From: Nitrospinae bacterium RIFCSPLOWO2_12_FULL_45_22
GTDB taxonomy: Bacteria; 2-12-FULL-45-22
Direction: 5' to 3'
Assembly: GCA_001803565.1 (NCBI GenBank)
Contig: MHDQ01000266.1
Location: 606-18,806 of the forward strand
Length of the DNA stretch: 18,201 nt
Shown: positions 1 to 7,098 of the stretch, in pieces
Layout: each line of letters starts with the position of its first letter
Position numbering within the stretch: the stretch's first letter is position 1
Made by a program: the position numbers and the translations under genes
Notes under the pieces: generated by a model
Seen by the model: only the letters and a program-made list of their open reading frames with translations
Database searches by the model: none
Told to the model about the DNA's origin: nothing

Positions 1-887
1 TCCGGGATAACCTTCAGCTCAAACCGGGCGGTTATTCTATCCTCCTCAAAGGGATCGAGATAGCCAGAGGCGAACTAATGCTAAATCACTTCCTGGCCAT
101 GGACCCTGGTACCGTCGAAGAAAAGATCACTACCGGTATCCCTGCTAAAGAACCCGTTTTTGGTCTACCGGCCCTCTGGATACCTGAACGAGACCGGGAA
201 AAAGCCCAGTTTGCTGGCTATACCATCGTGGATGCCGCCTCTATCATTGCTACCCATCTCTCGGAAATAATCAAGAATTTTGCCCACGAATTATTGGGTA
301 GGCAAGAGACACAAAACCTGCTGGATAACCTGGCTCAACACTATCCTAAGGCCGTGGAAGAATTAGTGCCAAAAGTCCTGACTTTAGGGGGTGTGCAGAG
401 GGTGTTGCAAAACCTGCTCCGGGAGGGAGTCTCTATAAGAGACCTGCTGAGTATTGTAGAAATACTGGCTGATTATGCCCCTCTTACCAAGGATCCAGAG
501 GTCTTGACCGAGTATGTGCGGCAGAAGCTGGCGCGCACTATCTGCCGTCCGTATCAATCACCAGAAGGTATTCTTACCGTAATGTCCCCGGAGCCCAAGC
601 TAGAGGAATGGATTTCTGAGGCTATCCAGCACACCGAGCAAGGAACCTATTTAGCCCTGGAGCCCAGATTAGCGCAAAAGATACTCCTGAAGACAAAAGA
701 ATCCTCAGAGAAATTTCAGATACAAGGCTTACAACCCATAATCCTCTGCTCTCCTATTATCAGGAGCCACCTCAAGAAGCTAACAGAACGATATCTCCCT
801 CGGTTGGTAGTCTTGTCCCATAATGAGATAGCAGAGAACATCCAGATTCAATCTCTGGGAGTTATAGGACTAGCCGATGAAAATTAA
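1..887 (+). CDS. flhA: FlhA C-terminal part (flagellar type III export gate), 5' truncated
   Basis: FlhA is the inner-membrane export gate protein of the flagellar type III secretion system; its cytoplasmic C-terminal domain forms a ring that docks chaperone-substrate complexes. The window enters the gene in frame (first full codon at 3) and about 295 residues are visible, all belonging to that cytoplasmic domain; the membrane part lies upstream. Recognisable family stretches are RDNLQLKPGGYSILLKG right at the edge, GVSIRDLLSIVEILADYAP in the middle and LTEYVRQKLARTICRPY. An internal ATG at 78 is not a real start, since the homology runs through it. The stop at 885-887 overlaps the first codons of flhF by 11 bases, which suggests translational coupling. 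Identification is firm; only the N-terminal part is unseen. Confidence 0.96.
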   Translation, partial: RDNLQLKPGGYSILLKGIEIARGELMLNHFLAMDPGTVEEKITTGIPAKEPVFGLPALWIPERDREKAQFAGYTIVDAASIIATHLSEIIKNFAHELLGRQETQNLLDNLAQHYPKAVEELVPKVLTLGGVQRVLQNLLREGVSIRDLLSIVEILADYAPLTKDPEVLTEYVRQKLARTICRPYQSPEGILTVMSPEPKLEEWISEAIQHTEQGTYLALEPRLAQKILLKTKESSEKFQIQGLQPIILCSPIIRSHLKKLTERYLPRLVVLSHNEIAENIQIQSLGVIGLADEN

Positions 888-2088
888 GCGTTATGAAGCG
901 ATAGATATGCAAGAGGCCATCAACCAGATCAAACAGGACTTAGGTCCTGATGCCCTTATCCTCTCCGTAAAAAAGATAAGACGGGGCTGTAAGGCCTTTA
1001 GCCTCTTCAGCCGGCCTATCCTGGAGGTAACGGCTGCACACGATATCCCCCCTCCTGGCGAATTGCCGCAAAAACAGGAGTATTATGGGACAGAATTATT
1101 GCTTGAATCCCTGCAAAGGGAATTTATGGAATTGAAAACGCTCCTATTACCTAAGTCCTATGAAAGAGAGATTTATACCGAACTCCGGGAACTAAAGGAA
1201 CTAATATCTTTACTGAGGCCAAAGAATGGGTCGGGCTCCTCTCCCACTAGCCCAACCCTTCTTTCCCAGCATCTGATCGCCCAGGGGATAGATAGCCCTA
1301 TAGCCCACGAATTACTATTAAGAGTGAGAAAGCATCTTAAAAATAAGAGGAAGATCAAACCTGATCAATTGAGGCTACTCTTGTTAAATGAGGCACAAAA
1401 TATGCTGCCTACTCGACCAGCCCATGAAGGACAAAGGGTAATGGTCTTGCTGGGGCCAACAGGTGTGGGTAAGACCACTACTATAGCTAAACTGGCTGGA
1501 GAATATGGGTTGGTAAAAAAACAAAAGGTAACTATAATAACCATTGACACCTATCGGGTAGCTTCCATAGAGCAGCTTAAGATATATGGAAATACCCTTG
1601 GACTGCCGGTTCATATTGCCTTGAGCCCATCTGACCTGAAACGATTCTTATCTATTAATAATGATAAGGACTTGATCTTGATTGATACGCATGGTTGTAA
1701 CCCCAAAGATAAGGATCAATTGTTAGAGATGCAAAGGTTCTTACCCCTAAACCCCGCTATCGAAAACCATTTAGTCTTAAGCATTACTACCAAAGAGAAA
1801 GATTTGAAGAGTATAATCAGCCGGTTTCATACCATACCTATTCATTGTCTACTCTTTACTAAGTTGGATGAGAGTGATTCTTATGGTGCTATCTTTAATC
1901 AAGCTATTTGGGCAAAAAAACCCGTCTCTTTTCTGACTACCGGTCAGAAAGTACCGGAGGACATTGAAATAGCAACCCCGGAACGAATAACACAGTTAGC
2001 GTTAAATATCCCTTTTAACCTTTGTCATGAGGAGGAGCCCATTTATGGCCCAGAAGCAGTGTATGGAGGCAGAGAAATACCCCTCTAA
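877..2088 (+). CDS. flhF: FlhF, SRP-type GTPase for flagellar placement
   Basis: FlhF is an SRP-family GTPase (relative of Ffh and FtsY) that recruits early flagellar parts to the assembly site on the membrane. The 403-residue protein has the usual basic N-terminal domain beginning MKIKRYEAIDMQEAINQIK, a linker with EL-rich helices, and the NG GTPase domain. Walker A/G1 GPTGVGKTTT starts near residue 193, the G2 region reads TIDTYRVASIEQLKIYG, G4 is TKLDE (about 328-332), and the closing TGQKVPEDIEIATPERI is typical. The G3 motif, usually DTAGR or a close variant, here reads DTHGCN (about 270-275). Frame and flanking sequence are intact, so this is a substitution rather than a frameshift. The start overlaps flhA and the end overlaps flhG, as expected for a coupled operon. 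Function as a flagellar GTPase is certain at family level; normal hydrolysis is less so. Confidence 0.95.
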   Translation: MKIKRYEAIDMQEAINQIKQDLGPDALILSVKKIRRGCKAFSLFSRPILEVTAAHDIPPPGELPQKQEYYGTELLLESLQREFMELKTLLLPKSYEREIYTELRELKELISLLRPKNGSGSSPTSPTLLSQHLIAQGIDSPIAHELLLRVRKHLKNKRKIKPDQLRLLLLNEAQNMLPTRPAHEGQRVMVLLGPTGVGKTTTIAKLAGEYGLVKKQKVTIITIDTYRVASIEQLKIYGNTLGLPVHIALSPSDLKRFLSINNDKDLILIDTHGCNPKDKDQLLEMQRFLPLNPAIENHLVLSITTKEKDLKSIISRFHTIPIHCLLFTKLDESDSYGAIFNQAIWAKKPVSFLTTGQKVPEDIEIATPERITQLALNIPFNLCHEEEPIYGPEAVYGGREIPL

Positions 2089-2929
2089 GGTAATAAAATT
2101 TCCTCAGAAGGGAAAAGTGGAGCGATGTAAAGTTATTGCTGTGACTAGCGGAAAAGGTGGCGTGGGTAAGACCAATGTGGTGGTTAACCTGGCCCTGGCT
2201 CTCATAGAGCTAGGTAAGCGAGTAATGATCCTGGATGCGGATTTGGCCCTGGCTAATATAGATGTATTGCTGGGACTGGTGCCTAAATTTAACCTACAAC
2301 ATGTCTTAACCGGACAAAAGAAGCTATCAGATATCCTGGTAGAGGGCCCCAGGGGAATAAAAATCCTCCCGGCTAGTTCCGGTATAATGGAAATGGCCCA
2401 GCTTACTGAAAGCCAAAAATTAATCCTATTGAATGGACTAGATGGCCTGGAAGAAGAGTTTGATCTATTGTTAATTGACACCGCGGCTGGTGTCTCTTCT
2501 AATGTAGTCTATTTTAACCTGGCAGCGGAAGATATATTAGTCATTGTCTCACCAGAGCCTACCGCTATCACTGATGCTTATGCTTTAATGAAGATACTGT
2601 TTACCAGATACCAGGAAAAGAGTTTCAGGTTATTAGTTAATTCTGTGCATGATTCCAGAGAAGCTGACGAAGTATATAGGCGGTTGAGTTTGGCGACTGA
2701 AAGGTTCTTACAGATATCTTTAGATTATCTAGGATATATCCCGCTGGATGATAATATCCCCAGGGCCGTAAAGCAGCAAAGAGCTGTTGTAGAAGCTTAT
2801 CCTTATAGCCAGGCCAGCCGATCCTTTTTCCAGATTGCCAGGAGTATATGCCAGCTTCCACCAGCTCCCTTCCCTAAAGGGAATATCCAATTTATGTGGC
2901 AAAAATGGCTGGAATGTTCACAAAAATAA
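2045..2929 (+). CDS. flhG: FlhG (YlxH/FleN), MinD-like ATPase controlling flagellar number
   Basis: FlhG is a ParA/MinD-type ATPase that works with FlhF to control flagellar number and position. The deviant Walker A SGKGGVGKTN lies at about residues 35-44, switch I as MILDADLALANIDVLLGL, and the DTAAG segment in LLLIDTAAGVSSNVV. ATG 2045 (294 residues) is preferred because GGAGG at 2031-2035 sits nine bases upstream; an in-frame ATG at 2027 overlaps that Shine-Dalgarno. With the 2045 start the gene overlaps flhF by 44 bases. The N-terminus before the ATPase domain (MAQKQCMEAEKYPSKVIKF) shows no DQAxxLR motif, which in characterised FlhG/YlxH proteins stimulates the FlhF GTPase. Its neighbour FlhF also has an unusual G3 motif. 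Family assignment is firm, based on motifs and context. Confidence 0.94.
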   Translation: MAQKQCMEAEKYPSKVIKFPQKGKVERCKVIAVTSGKGGVGKTNVVVNLALALIELGKRVMILDADLALANIDVLLGLVPKFNLQHVLTGQKKLSDILVEGPRGIKILPASSGIMEMAQLTESQKLILLNGLDGLEEEFDLLLIDTAAGVSSNVVYFNLAAEDILVIVSPEPTAITDAYALMKILFTRYQEKSFRLLVNSVHDSREADEVYRRLSLATERFLQISLDYLGYIPLDDNIPRAVKQQRAVVEAYPYSQASRSFFQIARSICQLPPAPFPKGNIQFMWQKWLECSQK

Positions 2930-2979
2930 TGACCGTTGTCAACAATTATAGAGATAACCAACGAGATTAGCTAGAGAAG

Positions 2980-3747
2980 ATGGAAACAGCAATAAATCCC
3001 TGGACTAAACTGACTCAAAAAGCCAAGCTCAGTCAGAACTTGAGAAATCAATTAATAGAAGAATATTCTCCTCTAATAAAGTATATTGCCCAGCGCATGA
3101 TGCGGAGACTACCCCGCCATATAGAACTGGATGAGCTGATCAACTCTGGTGTTTTAGGCTTAATGGATGCGATAGAGAAGTTTAATCCTTCCAGGAATAT
3201 TCAGTTTAAGACCTATGCCGAGGTAAGGATCAGAGGGGCCATTTTGGATGGCCTACGGGCTCAGGATTGGATACCGAGATCCCTCAGGCAAAAAGCTAAC
3301 AAGATGGCTTCTACTTATGCTCAAGTAGAACAGAAGCTCGGCCGGCCTGCCTCCGTGGAGGATATAGCGGACGAGCTGGAGGTGGAGGTAGGAGAAGTAG
3401 AAAATATCCTTACCCAACTGGAAAGCATACATTTAATAAAACTGGAGGAGATTATTACTGATCCTCAACCGGAAGCCAAAGAGTCCCTAAGTCACCGCCT
3501 GTTAGGCATTAGTGGGGAGGATTCTCTTTCTCTATTAAACCTGGCACAGGTCAAAAAGGCTATCGGCCAGGCAATAGACCAACTACCACCTAAAGAGAAG
3601 ATGGTTGTAACCTTATATTATTATGAAGAATTAACCATGAAAGAGATTGGTAAAGTGCTGAACATTACTCAATCCCGGGTATCCCAACTCCATACCCAGG
3701 CTATCTTAAGACTAAAAGGCAAATTAAAAAAATTTCTGGCAGAATAG
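2980..3747 (+). CDS. fliA: FliA, flagellar sigma factor (sigma-28/WhiG family)
   Basis: Alternative sigma factor that directs RNA polymerase to late flagellar and chemotaxis genes. At 255 residues it has the usual FliA/WhiG length. Region 2 covers LIKYIAQRMMRRLPRH, ELDELINSGVLGLMDAIEKF and FKTYAEVRIRGAILDGLR through DWIPRSLRQKA. Region 3 follows with LGRPASVEDIADELEV. Region 4 has LPPKEKMVVTLYYYEELTM and the helix-turn-helix KEIGKVLNITQSRVSQLHTQ. ATG 2980 is preceded only by a weak purine stretch (AGAGAAG), so translation may be modest or coupled to flhG, which ends 50 bases upstream. I see no FlgM-like anti-sigma gene next to it, although a small unidentified gene lies downstream. The flhF-flhG-fliA order is common in flagellated bacteria and supports the call. 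Confidence 0.95.
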   Translation: METAINPWTKLTQKAKLSQNLRNQLIEEYSPLIKYIAQRMMRRLPRHIELDELINSGVLGLMDAIEKFNPSRNIQFKTYAEVRIRGAILDGLRAQDWIPRSLRQKANKMASTYAQVEQKLGRPASVEDIADELEVEVGEVENILTQLESIHLIKLEEIITDPQPEAKESLSHRLLGISGEDSLSLLNLAQVKKAIGQAIDQLPPKEKMVVTLYYYEELTMKEIGKVLNITQSRVSQLHTQAILRLKGKLKKFLAE

Positions 3748-3757
3748 TTAGAGTAAG

Positions 3758-3876
3758 TTATCAGCCATCAGTCCATAGCTTTAAGCAAATTCGGTGTCCG
3801 TGTCCATCGGGCACGCTTCACGGTTAACAGAAAAACGGAGTTTCGCTGACCGCTGATTGCTGATAGCTGAATGCTG
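3758..3876. repeat. Palindromic intergenic element, GCTGA family
   Basis: Just after the fliA stop, the arm TTATCAGCCATCAG (3758-3771) is matched in inverse by CTGATTGCTGATAG (3853-3866) with 12 of 14 bases, followed by further GCTGAA words. Between the arms is a compact hairpin, CGTGTCC (3799-3805), loop ATC, GGGCACG (3809-3815). A related element lies between flgG and flgA. There is no convincing poly-T run for a rho-independent terminator, although such a structure could still slow polymerase or stabilise the fliA mRNA end. Confidence 0.75.
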
Positions 3877-3916
3877 AATTTTGTAATTGTTTAGCCAATC
3901 AAAGTCTCCGATCTTA

Positions 3917-4119
3917 TTTAGCCACAGAGGCACAGAGGACACAGAGTGTAGGGACGTAGCTGCTATGTCCCTACTAACTTTCAGCCTCGGAAAGTGTTAG
4001 CAAAGGATGTAGCGTGAAAGCTTGCTTTCATAAATGCGAGCAAGCCTTTGGCCTTCAAGGCCAAAGGCTTGCATGTTACATCTCATTTTCTCTGTGCCCT
4101 CTGTGTCTCCGTGGCTAAA
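3917..4119. repeat. Compound palindromic element, CACAGAG family, with three inner hairpins
   Basis: A 30-base arm at 3917-3946 (starting TTTAGCCACAGAGGCACAG) returns inverted at 4090-4119 (ending GTGGCTAAA) with three mismatches, so about 200 bases are bounded by terminal inverted repeats. Inside are a near-perfect palindrome at 3948-3974 (GTAGGGAC / GTCCCTAC), a small GAAAGC-TT-GCTTTC stem near 4017-4030, and a perfect 16-base inverted repeat at 4040-4055 / 4057-4072 (GCAAGCCTTTGGCCTT). No open reading frame of note lies inside, so it resembles a miniature non-autonomous repeat rather than an insertion sequence. Together with the preceding element it fills the non-coding stretch between fliA and the next gene. 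Confidence 0.8.
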
Positions 4120-4190
4120 CTGTTACCAATTTTAATGATTGACTCCTTAAGTTAAAAATGGTATAGGTAGAAGCCAAAAAAGGGGGGGTG

Positions 4191-4472
4191 ATGGTCTTGG
4201 ACAAAACCATAGATAAACCCCAGGGGTTATTACCGTGGTTAAACATAAAAGGAGTTTCTCAAGATGAAAAGTATTCCGGGGGGGAACATAAAAAGTTTGG
4301 TCAAGAAAAGAAAAAACCTCCCCCACAAAAAGAAAAAGTATCACTATCCCTAAGGGATGGTAAAGATAAGGAAGGAGAACCCGCGTATAGCAAAACCAGT
4401 ACCGATAAGAAGGGCAAAGAGGATAAGTCGCCTGCCGGCACCCAGGGTAAACAAATAGACATAACTATTTAA
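4191..4472 (+). CDS. Small lysine-rich protein of unknown function
   Basis: A 93-residue protein from ATG 4191; a GTG at 4188 would add one residue. I do not recognise the family. The first part (LDKTIDKPQGLLPWLNIKGV) looks partly ordered; the middle is highly charged, with many lysines, prolines and glycines and low complexity, suggesting disorder; the end, GKQIDITI, returns to a short hydrophobic strand-like segment. There is no signal peptide or membrane segment. The start is poorly supported: a run of seven G directly abuts it and no well-spaced Shine-Dalgarno is visible. A second seven-G run lies inside the frame (4278-4284). It sits between the sigma-28 gene and the sigma-54 activator, so a flagellar role is plausible. 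A FlgM-like anti-sigma role is conceivable but no FlgM helices are recognisable. It may also be a spurious frame. Confidence 0.5.
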   Translation: MVLDKTIDKPQGLLPWLNIKGVSQDEKYSGGEHKKFGQEKKKPPPQKEKVSLSLRDGKDKEGEPAYSKTSTDKKGKEDKSPAGTQGKQIDITI

Positions 4473-4605
4473 CTGCTACTAAAAACATATAAAAACATAA
4501 TATACTTTACTTTTGCACTTCTCCATGATACCGTGGTTAAAGTGTACGTCTCACCCGTCCTCTTATATACTTATATACCGGGCAAGATAGCCGGCATATA
4601 GGAAC

Positions 4606-4633
4606 TTTTGAAGAAAATCTGTGAAAGTATAAT
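4606..4633 (+). promoter_or_regulatory. Possible sigma-70-type promoter for the response regulator gene
   Basis: A perfect TATAAT at 4628-4633 lies 16 bases after a weak -35-like TTTTGA (4606-4611), putting a start site near 4640, upstream of the Shine-Dalgarno at 4656-4660. This favours ATG 4668 as the start of the next gene. The rest of the 195-base gap from 4473 is AT-rich with repeated TATA words, and I see no sigma-54 box, repeat or clear terminator in it. The -35 match is poor, so the call is tentative. Confidence 0.35.
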
Positions 4634-4667
4634 ATACAACTTCCCCACCTTTATTGGAGGGTTTGTT

Positions 4668-6035
4668 ATGGAAAACAAGAAAATCCTGGTGGCGGATGAT
4701 GATCGGACTAATGGTCGGTTGTTGGCAGAAGTCTTAGCGGGTGAAGGGTTTCAAACGGCTACTGCCTGGGATGGTGAACAGGCCCTGGGCATGCTGGAGA
4801 AAGAATTGTTTGATATTGTCTTAACAGACCTCAAAATGCCTAAGGTAAATGGTATTGAGGTACTGGAATATTTAACCCGCACTAATCCCACTGCTATTGG
4901 TATTGTTATTACTGGATACGGTACTATAAAATCTGCTATTGAAGCCATGCGTGCTGGGGCTTATGACTATATTACTAAACCAATACATCTCGACGAAGTA
5001 AAGCTAACTATAAAAAGGGCACTGGAACATCACTCCCTCATAAAAGAGAACATTACCTTGAAACAGCAGCTTAAGGGTAAGTATAAATTTGAAAATATCA
5101 TCGGTGATAGTGAGGCCATGCAGGAGGTCTTTAGCCTGGTTGAGAAAGTGGCGGATAGTGACATTACCGTACTGATCTATGGCGAGAGTGGCACCGGCAA
5201 AGAATTGATAGCCCGGGCTATCCATTATAATGGTCCCAGGTCAGATGGCCCCTGGATACCAGTGAATTGTGGCGCTATCCCCGAAGGGCTATTAGAGAGC
5301 GAGCTCTTTGGCTATGAGAAAGGGGCCTTTACCGGAGCAACCAAGACCCGCTTGGGACGCTTTGAATTGGCCCATCGAGGTACTATCTTCCTGGATGAGG
5401 TATCAGATATGAGTCCCGCTTTACAAGTTAAACTCCTGAGGGTTCTCCAGGACCAAAGTTTTGATCGAGTAGGCGGGGTGAAGACCATCAAAGTAGATGT
5501 GCGTATTGTTGCTGCTACCAACCGAGAGCTAGAAGAAGAGGTAGCCAAGGGTAGATTTCGGGAGGATCTATTCTATCGTCTCAATGTTATACCTGTGTTT
5601 CTACCACTCCTGCGGGAGCGTAAAAGTGATATACCTTTATTGATCCGGCATTTTTTGAGCCGACAAAACTCTAACAAGGAACGAAATATAATTGGCATCA
5701 CCCCTGAGGCTATGGAGCTCTTAATGAATTATTCCTGGCCAGGTAATATCAGGGAGCTAGAAAACCTGATAAATAGACTGTTAGTATTATATAGTGGCCA
5801 TATGGTAACGGCAAAAGATTTGCCAGAGAAATTTGTGAATGGCAAGGACACCTGTCCCACAATAACACATGCCTTTTCCCCTAATGGTATTTGTTTAAAG
5901 AGCGCAGTAAATGAATTCGAAAAACAGCTTATATTAAAGGCCCTGGAAAAGACAAAAGGGGTAAAAAAACGCGCTGCTAACCTCTTAGGCCTGAACCGAA
6001 CTACGCTGGTTCAGAAGATAAAAAAACTAGGTTAG
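4668..6035 (+). CDS. Sigma-54-dependent response regulator (FlgR/FlbD/FleR-like)
   Basis: NtrC-family transcription activator of 455 residues. The receiver domain has the acidic triad D10-D12, phospho-acceptor D54 (VLTDLKMP) and K104 (YDYITKP). The AAA+ domain has Walker A GESGTGKE (172-179), the sigma-54 contact loop GAFTGA (219-224), Walker B FLDE (D243-E244) and FYRLNV. A Fis-type helix-turn-helix closes the protein (KKRAANLLGLNRTTLVQKIK). All motifs needed for phosphorylation, ATP-driven activation of sigma-54 polymerase and DNA binding are intact. ATG 4668 is chosen because GGAGG at 4656-4660 sits seven bases before it; an in-frame ATG at 4608 adds 20 residues unlike a receiver domain and lacks a Shine-Dalgarno. 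A consensus sigma-54 promoter lies 143 bases past its stop, in front of flgB, so it probably activates the rod-hook operon. No partner histidine kinase is visible in the window. Confidence 0.93.
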   Translation: MENKKILVADDDRTNGRLLAEVLAGEGFQTATAWDGEQALGMLEKELFDIVLTDLKMPKVNGIEVLEYLTRTNPTAIGIVITGYGTIKSAIEAMRAGAYDYITKPIHLDEVKLTIKRALEHHSLIKENITLKQQLKGKYKFENIIGDSEAMQEVFSLVEKVADSDITVLIYGESGTGKELIARAIHYNGPRSDGPWIPVNCGAIPEGLLESELFGYEKGAFTGATKTRLGRFELAHRGTIFLDEVSDMSPALQVKLLRVLQDQSFDRVGGVKTIKVDVRIVAATNRELEEEVAKGRFREDLFYRLNVIPVFLPLLRERKSDIPLLIRHFLSRQNSNKERNIIGITPEAMELLMNYSWPGNIRELENLINRLLVLYSGHMVTAKDLPEKFVNGKDTCPTITHAFSPNGICLKSAVNEFEKQLILKALEKTKGVKKRAANLLGLNRTTLVQKIKKLG

Positions 6036-6177
6036 GGGCAGGGAAAAAAGCGGAAAAAATTGCCTACTTGAGAAGGATTAATATTTCTACTTTTGTCACT
6101 TTAATTACTTTTTCCTCCTTATAGAAGTTTCCTCCCATCCCTTTCAGTTAGTTAATCTCACATGAAAATTGCTGCCA

Positions 6178-6193
6178 TGGCACATTCTTTGCT
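6178..6193 (+). promoter_or_regulatory. Sigma-54 (-24/-12) promoter of the flgB operon
   Basis: The sequence TGGCACATTCTTTGCT fits the sigma-54 consensus TGGCAC-N5-TTGCW at every defined position, with GG at 6179-6180 and GC at 6191-6192 exactly ten bases apart. Transcription would start around 6204, giving a leader of about 45 bases before flgB. The gene immediately upstream encodes a sigma-54 activator with an intact GAFTGA loop. The rest of the 213-base gap (6036-6248) holds no gene; I see no clear terminator or activator-binding repeat in it. Confidence 0.85.
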
Positions 6194-6212
6194 CCCCCTA
6201 TCGTATAAAAAA

Positions 6213-6238
6213 TTTTAACCGCAAAGGACACAGAGGGA
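6213..6238 (+). repeat. Half of a CACAGAG-type repeat in the flgB leader
   Basis: TTTTAACCGCAAAGGACACA followed by GAGGGAG resembles one arm of the palindromic elements found elsewhere in this window (compare 3917-3946), but no inverted partner is present nearby. Its end provides the GGGAGG Shine-Dalgarno (6235-6240) of flgB, eight bases before the ATG. It is either a decayed element or a chance similarity. Confidence 0.5.
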
Positions 6239-6248
6239 GGCGGGTGGT

Positions 6249-6659
6249 ATGGCTTCTCCTATATTGTTTGATTCAACCATCAAAATTTTAGAAATAGCCA
6301 TAGATTTACGGGCTAAACGACACCAGCAGATCGGTACCAATATAGCTAACCTGGATACGCCAGGCTATAAACCTCAACCCCTGGGCTTTGAAGAGCAATT
6401 AAAGAGAATACCAGAATTATTGGAGACGGCTTCTTTAGGGGTAACTCAGAAAAGACATTTCCCAATCAATGAAGCTAATATCTCTTATACCACTGCCCAG
6501 GTGGCTTCTACTTCTACCTGGGAAGATGGTTCCGATTCTGTTAGCCTGGAGGAAGAAATGACCAAACTGGCAGAGAACAACCTCATGTATAATGCCCTGG
6601 CCAAAATCCTAAGAGGGAAGTTTGACAAGTTAAGGCTCGCTATTAGAGAAGGGAGGTAA
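6249..6659 (+). CDS. flgB: FlgB, proximal rod protein
   Basis: FlgB is a structural subunit of the proximal rod, exported by the flagellar type III system and assembled in the periplasm above the MS ring. The 136-residue protein has the expected size. The N-terminal rod signature includes RAKRHQQIGTNIANLDTPGY followed by KPQPLGFEEQL, and the C-terminus SLEEEMTKLAENNLMYNAL plus KILRGKFDKLRLAI is a typical FlgB ending. No signal peptide, as expected for this export route. It is the first gene after the sigma-54 promoter, and flgC begins six bases after its stop. Confidence 0.95.
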   Translation: MASPILFDSTIKILEIAIDLRAKRHQQIGTNIANLDTPGYKPQPLGFEEQLKRIPELLETASLGVTQKRHFPINEANISYTTAQVASTSTWEDGSDSVSLEEEMTKLAENNLMYNALAKILRGKFDKLRLAIREGR

Positions 6660-6664
6660 TCAAT

Positions 6665-7084
6665 TTGGATTTTTTAACCGCTATGGACATAAGTGCATCA
6701 GGGCTTACGGCCCAGCGCTTACGAATGGCAGTAATTGCCAATAATATGGCTAATATCCACTCCAGCCGTACTACTCAGGGTGGTCCCTATCAAAGAAAAC
6801 AGGTTATTTTTGCTGCGTTACCCATAACAGAAGCTACTGCAGCCAGCTTTGATCAAGCCCTCCAAGAGGTAAGGGTGGTTGGGGTAGTAGAGGATATGCG
6901 GGAACCTAAAAAGGTCTATGACCCAGGGCATCCTGATGCAGACCCTCAGGGAATTGTCCTTATGCCCAATATAAATCTCATAGAAGAGATGGTTGATCTG
7001 TTATTAGCTAGCCGGGCTTATGAAGCAAATGTCACTGTGATTAATGCTGCCAAAAGTATGGCCCAGAAAGCCCTAGAAATATAA
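6665..7084 (+). CDS. flgC: FlgC, proximal rod protein (TTG start)
   Basis: FlgC is a proximal rod subunit that stacks with FlgB and FlgF. The 139-residue protein begins MDFLTAMDISASGLTAQRL, as FlgC proteins do, has ANNMANIHSSRTTQGGPYQR, and ends with the rod/hook C-terminal helix (EEMVDLLLASRAYEANVTVI). The start is TTG at 6665: GGGAGG at 6651-6656, within the last codons of flgB, is eight bases before it, while the next ATG (6683) lacks a Shine-Dalgarno and would remove conserved residues. Tight packing with flgB and fliE indicates one operon. Confidence 0.95.
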   Translation: MDFLTAMDISASGLTAQRLRMAVIANNMANIHSSRTTQGGPYQRKQVIFAALPITEATAASFDQALQEVRVVGVVEDMREPKKVYDPGHPDADPQGIVLMPNINLIEEMVDLLLASRAYEANVTVINAAKSMAQKALEI

Positions 7085-7098
7085 CAACGGGAGGAACG

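Noticed and set aside
1384-1614. Minus-strand open frames opposite flhF and other genes
   Set aside because: They lie opposite strongly conserved flagellar genes, have no recognisable domains or ribosome sites, and are expected by-products of codon usage.
3917-4119. Insertion sequence or integron-type site between fliA and the small gene
   Set aside because: Terminal inverted repeats are present, but there is no transposase frame inside and no integrase nearby; a miniature repeat fits better.
3758-4119. CRISPR array suggested by repeated CAGAG and GCTGA words
   Set aside because: The repeats are inverted, not direct; there is no regular spacer length and no cas gene.
4501-4560. TTGCAC near 4515 as part of a promoter or sigma-54 box
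   Set aside because: No matching second element stands at a proper distance; the TATAAT at 4628 is a better candidate.
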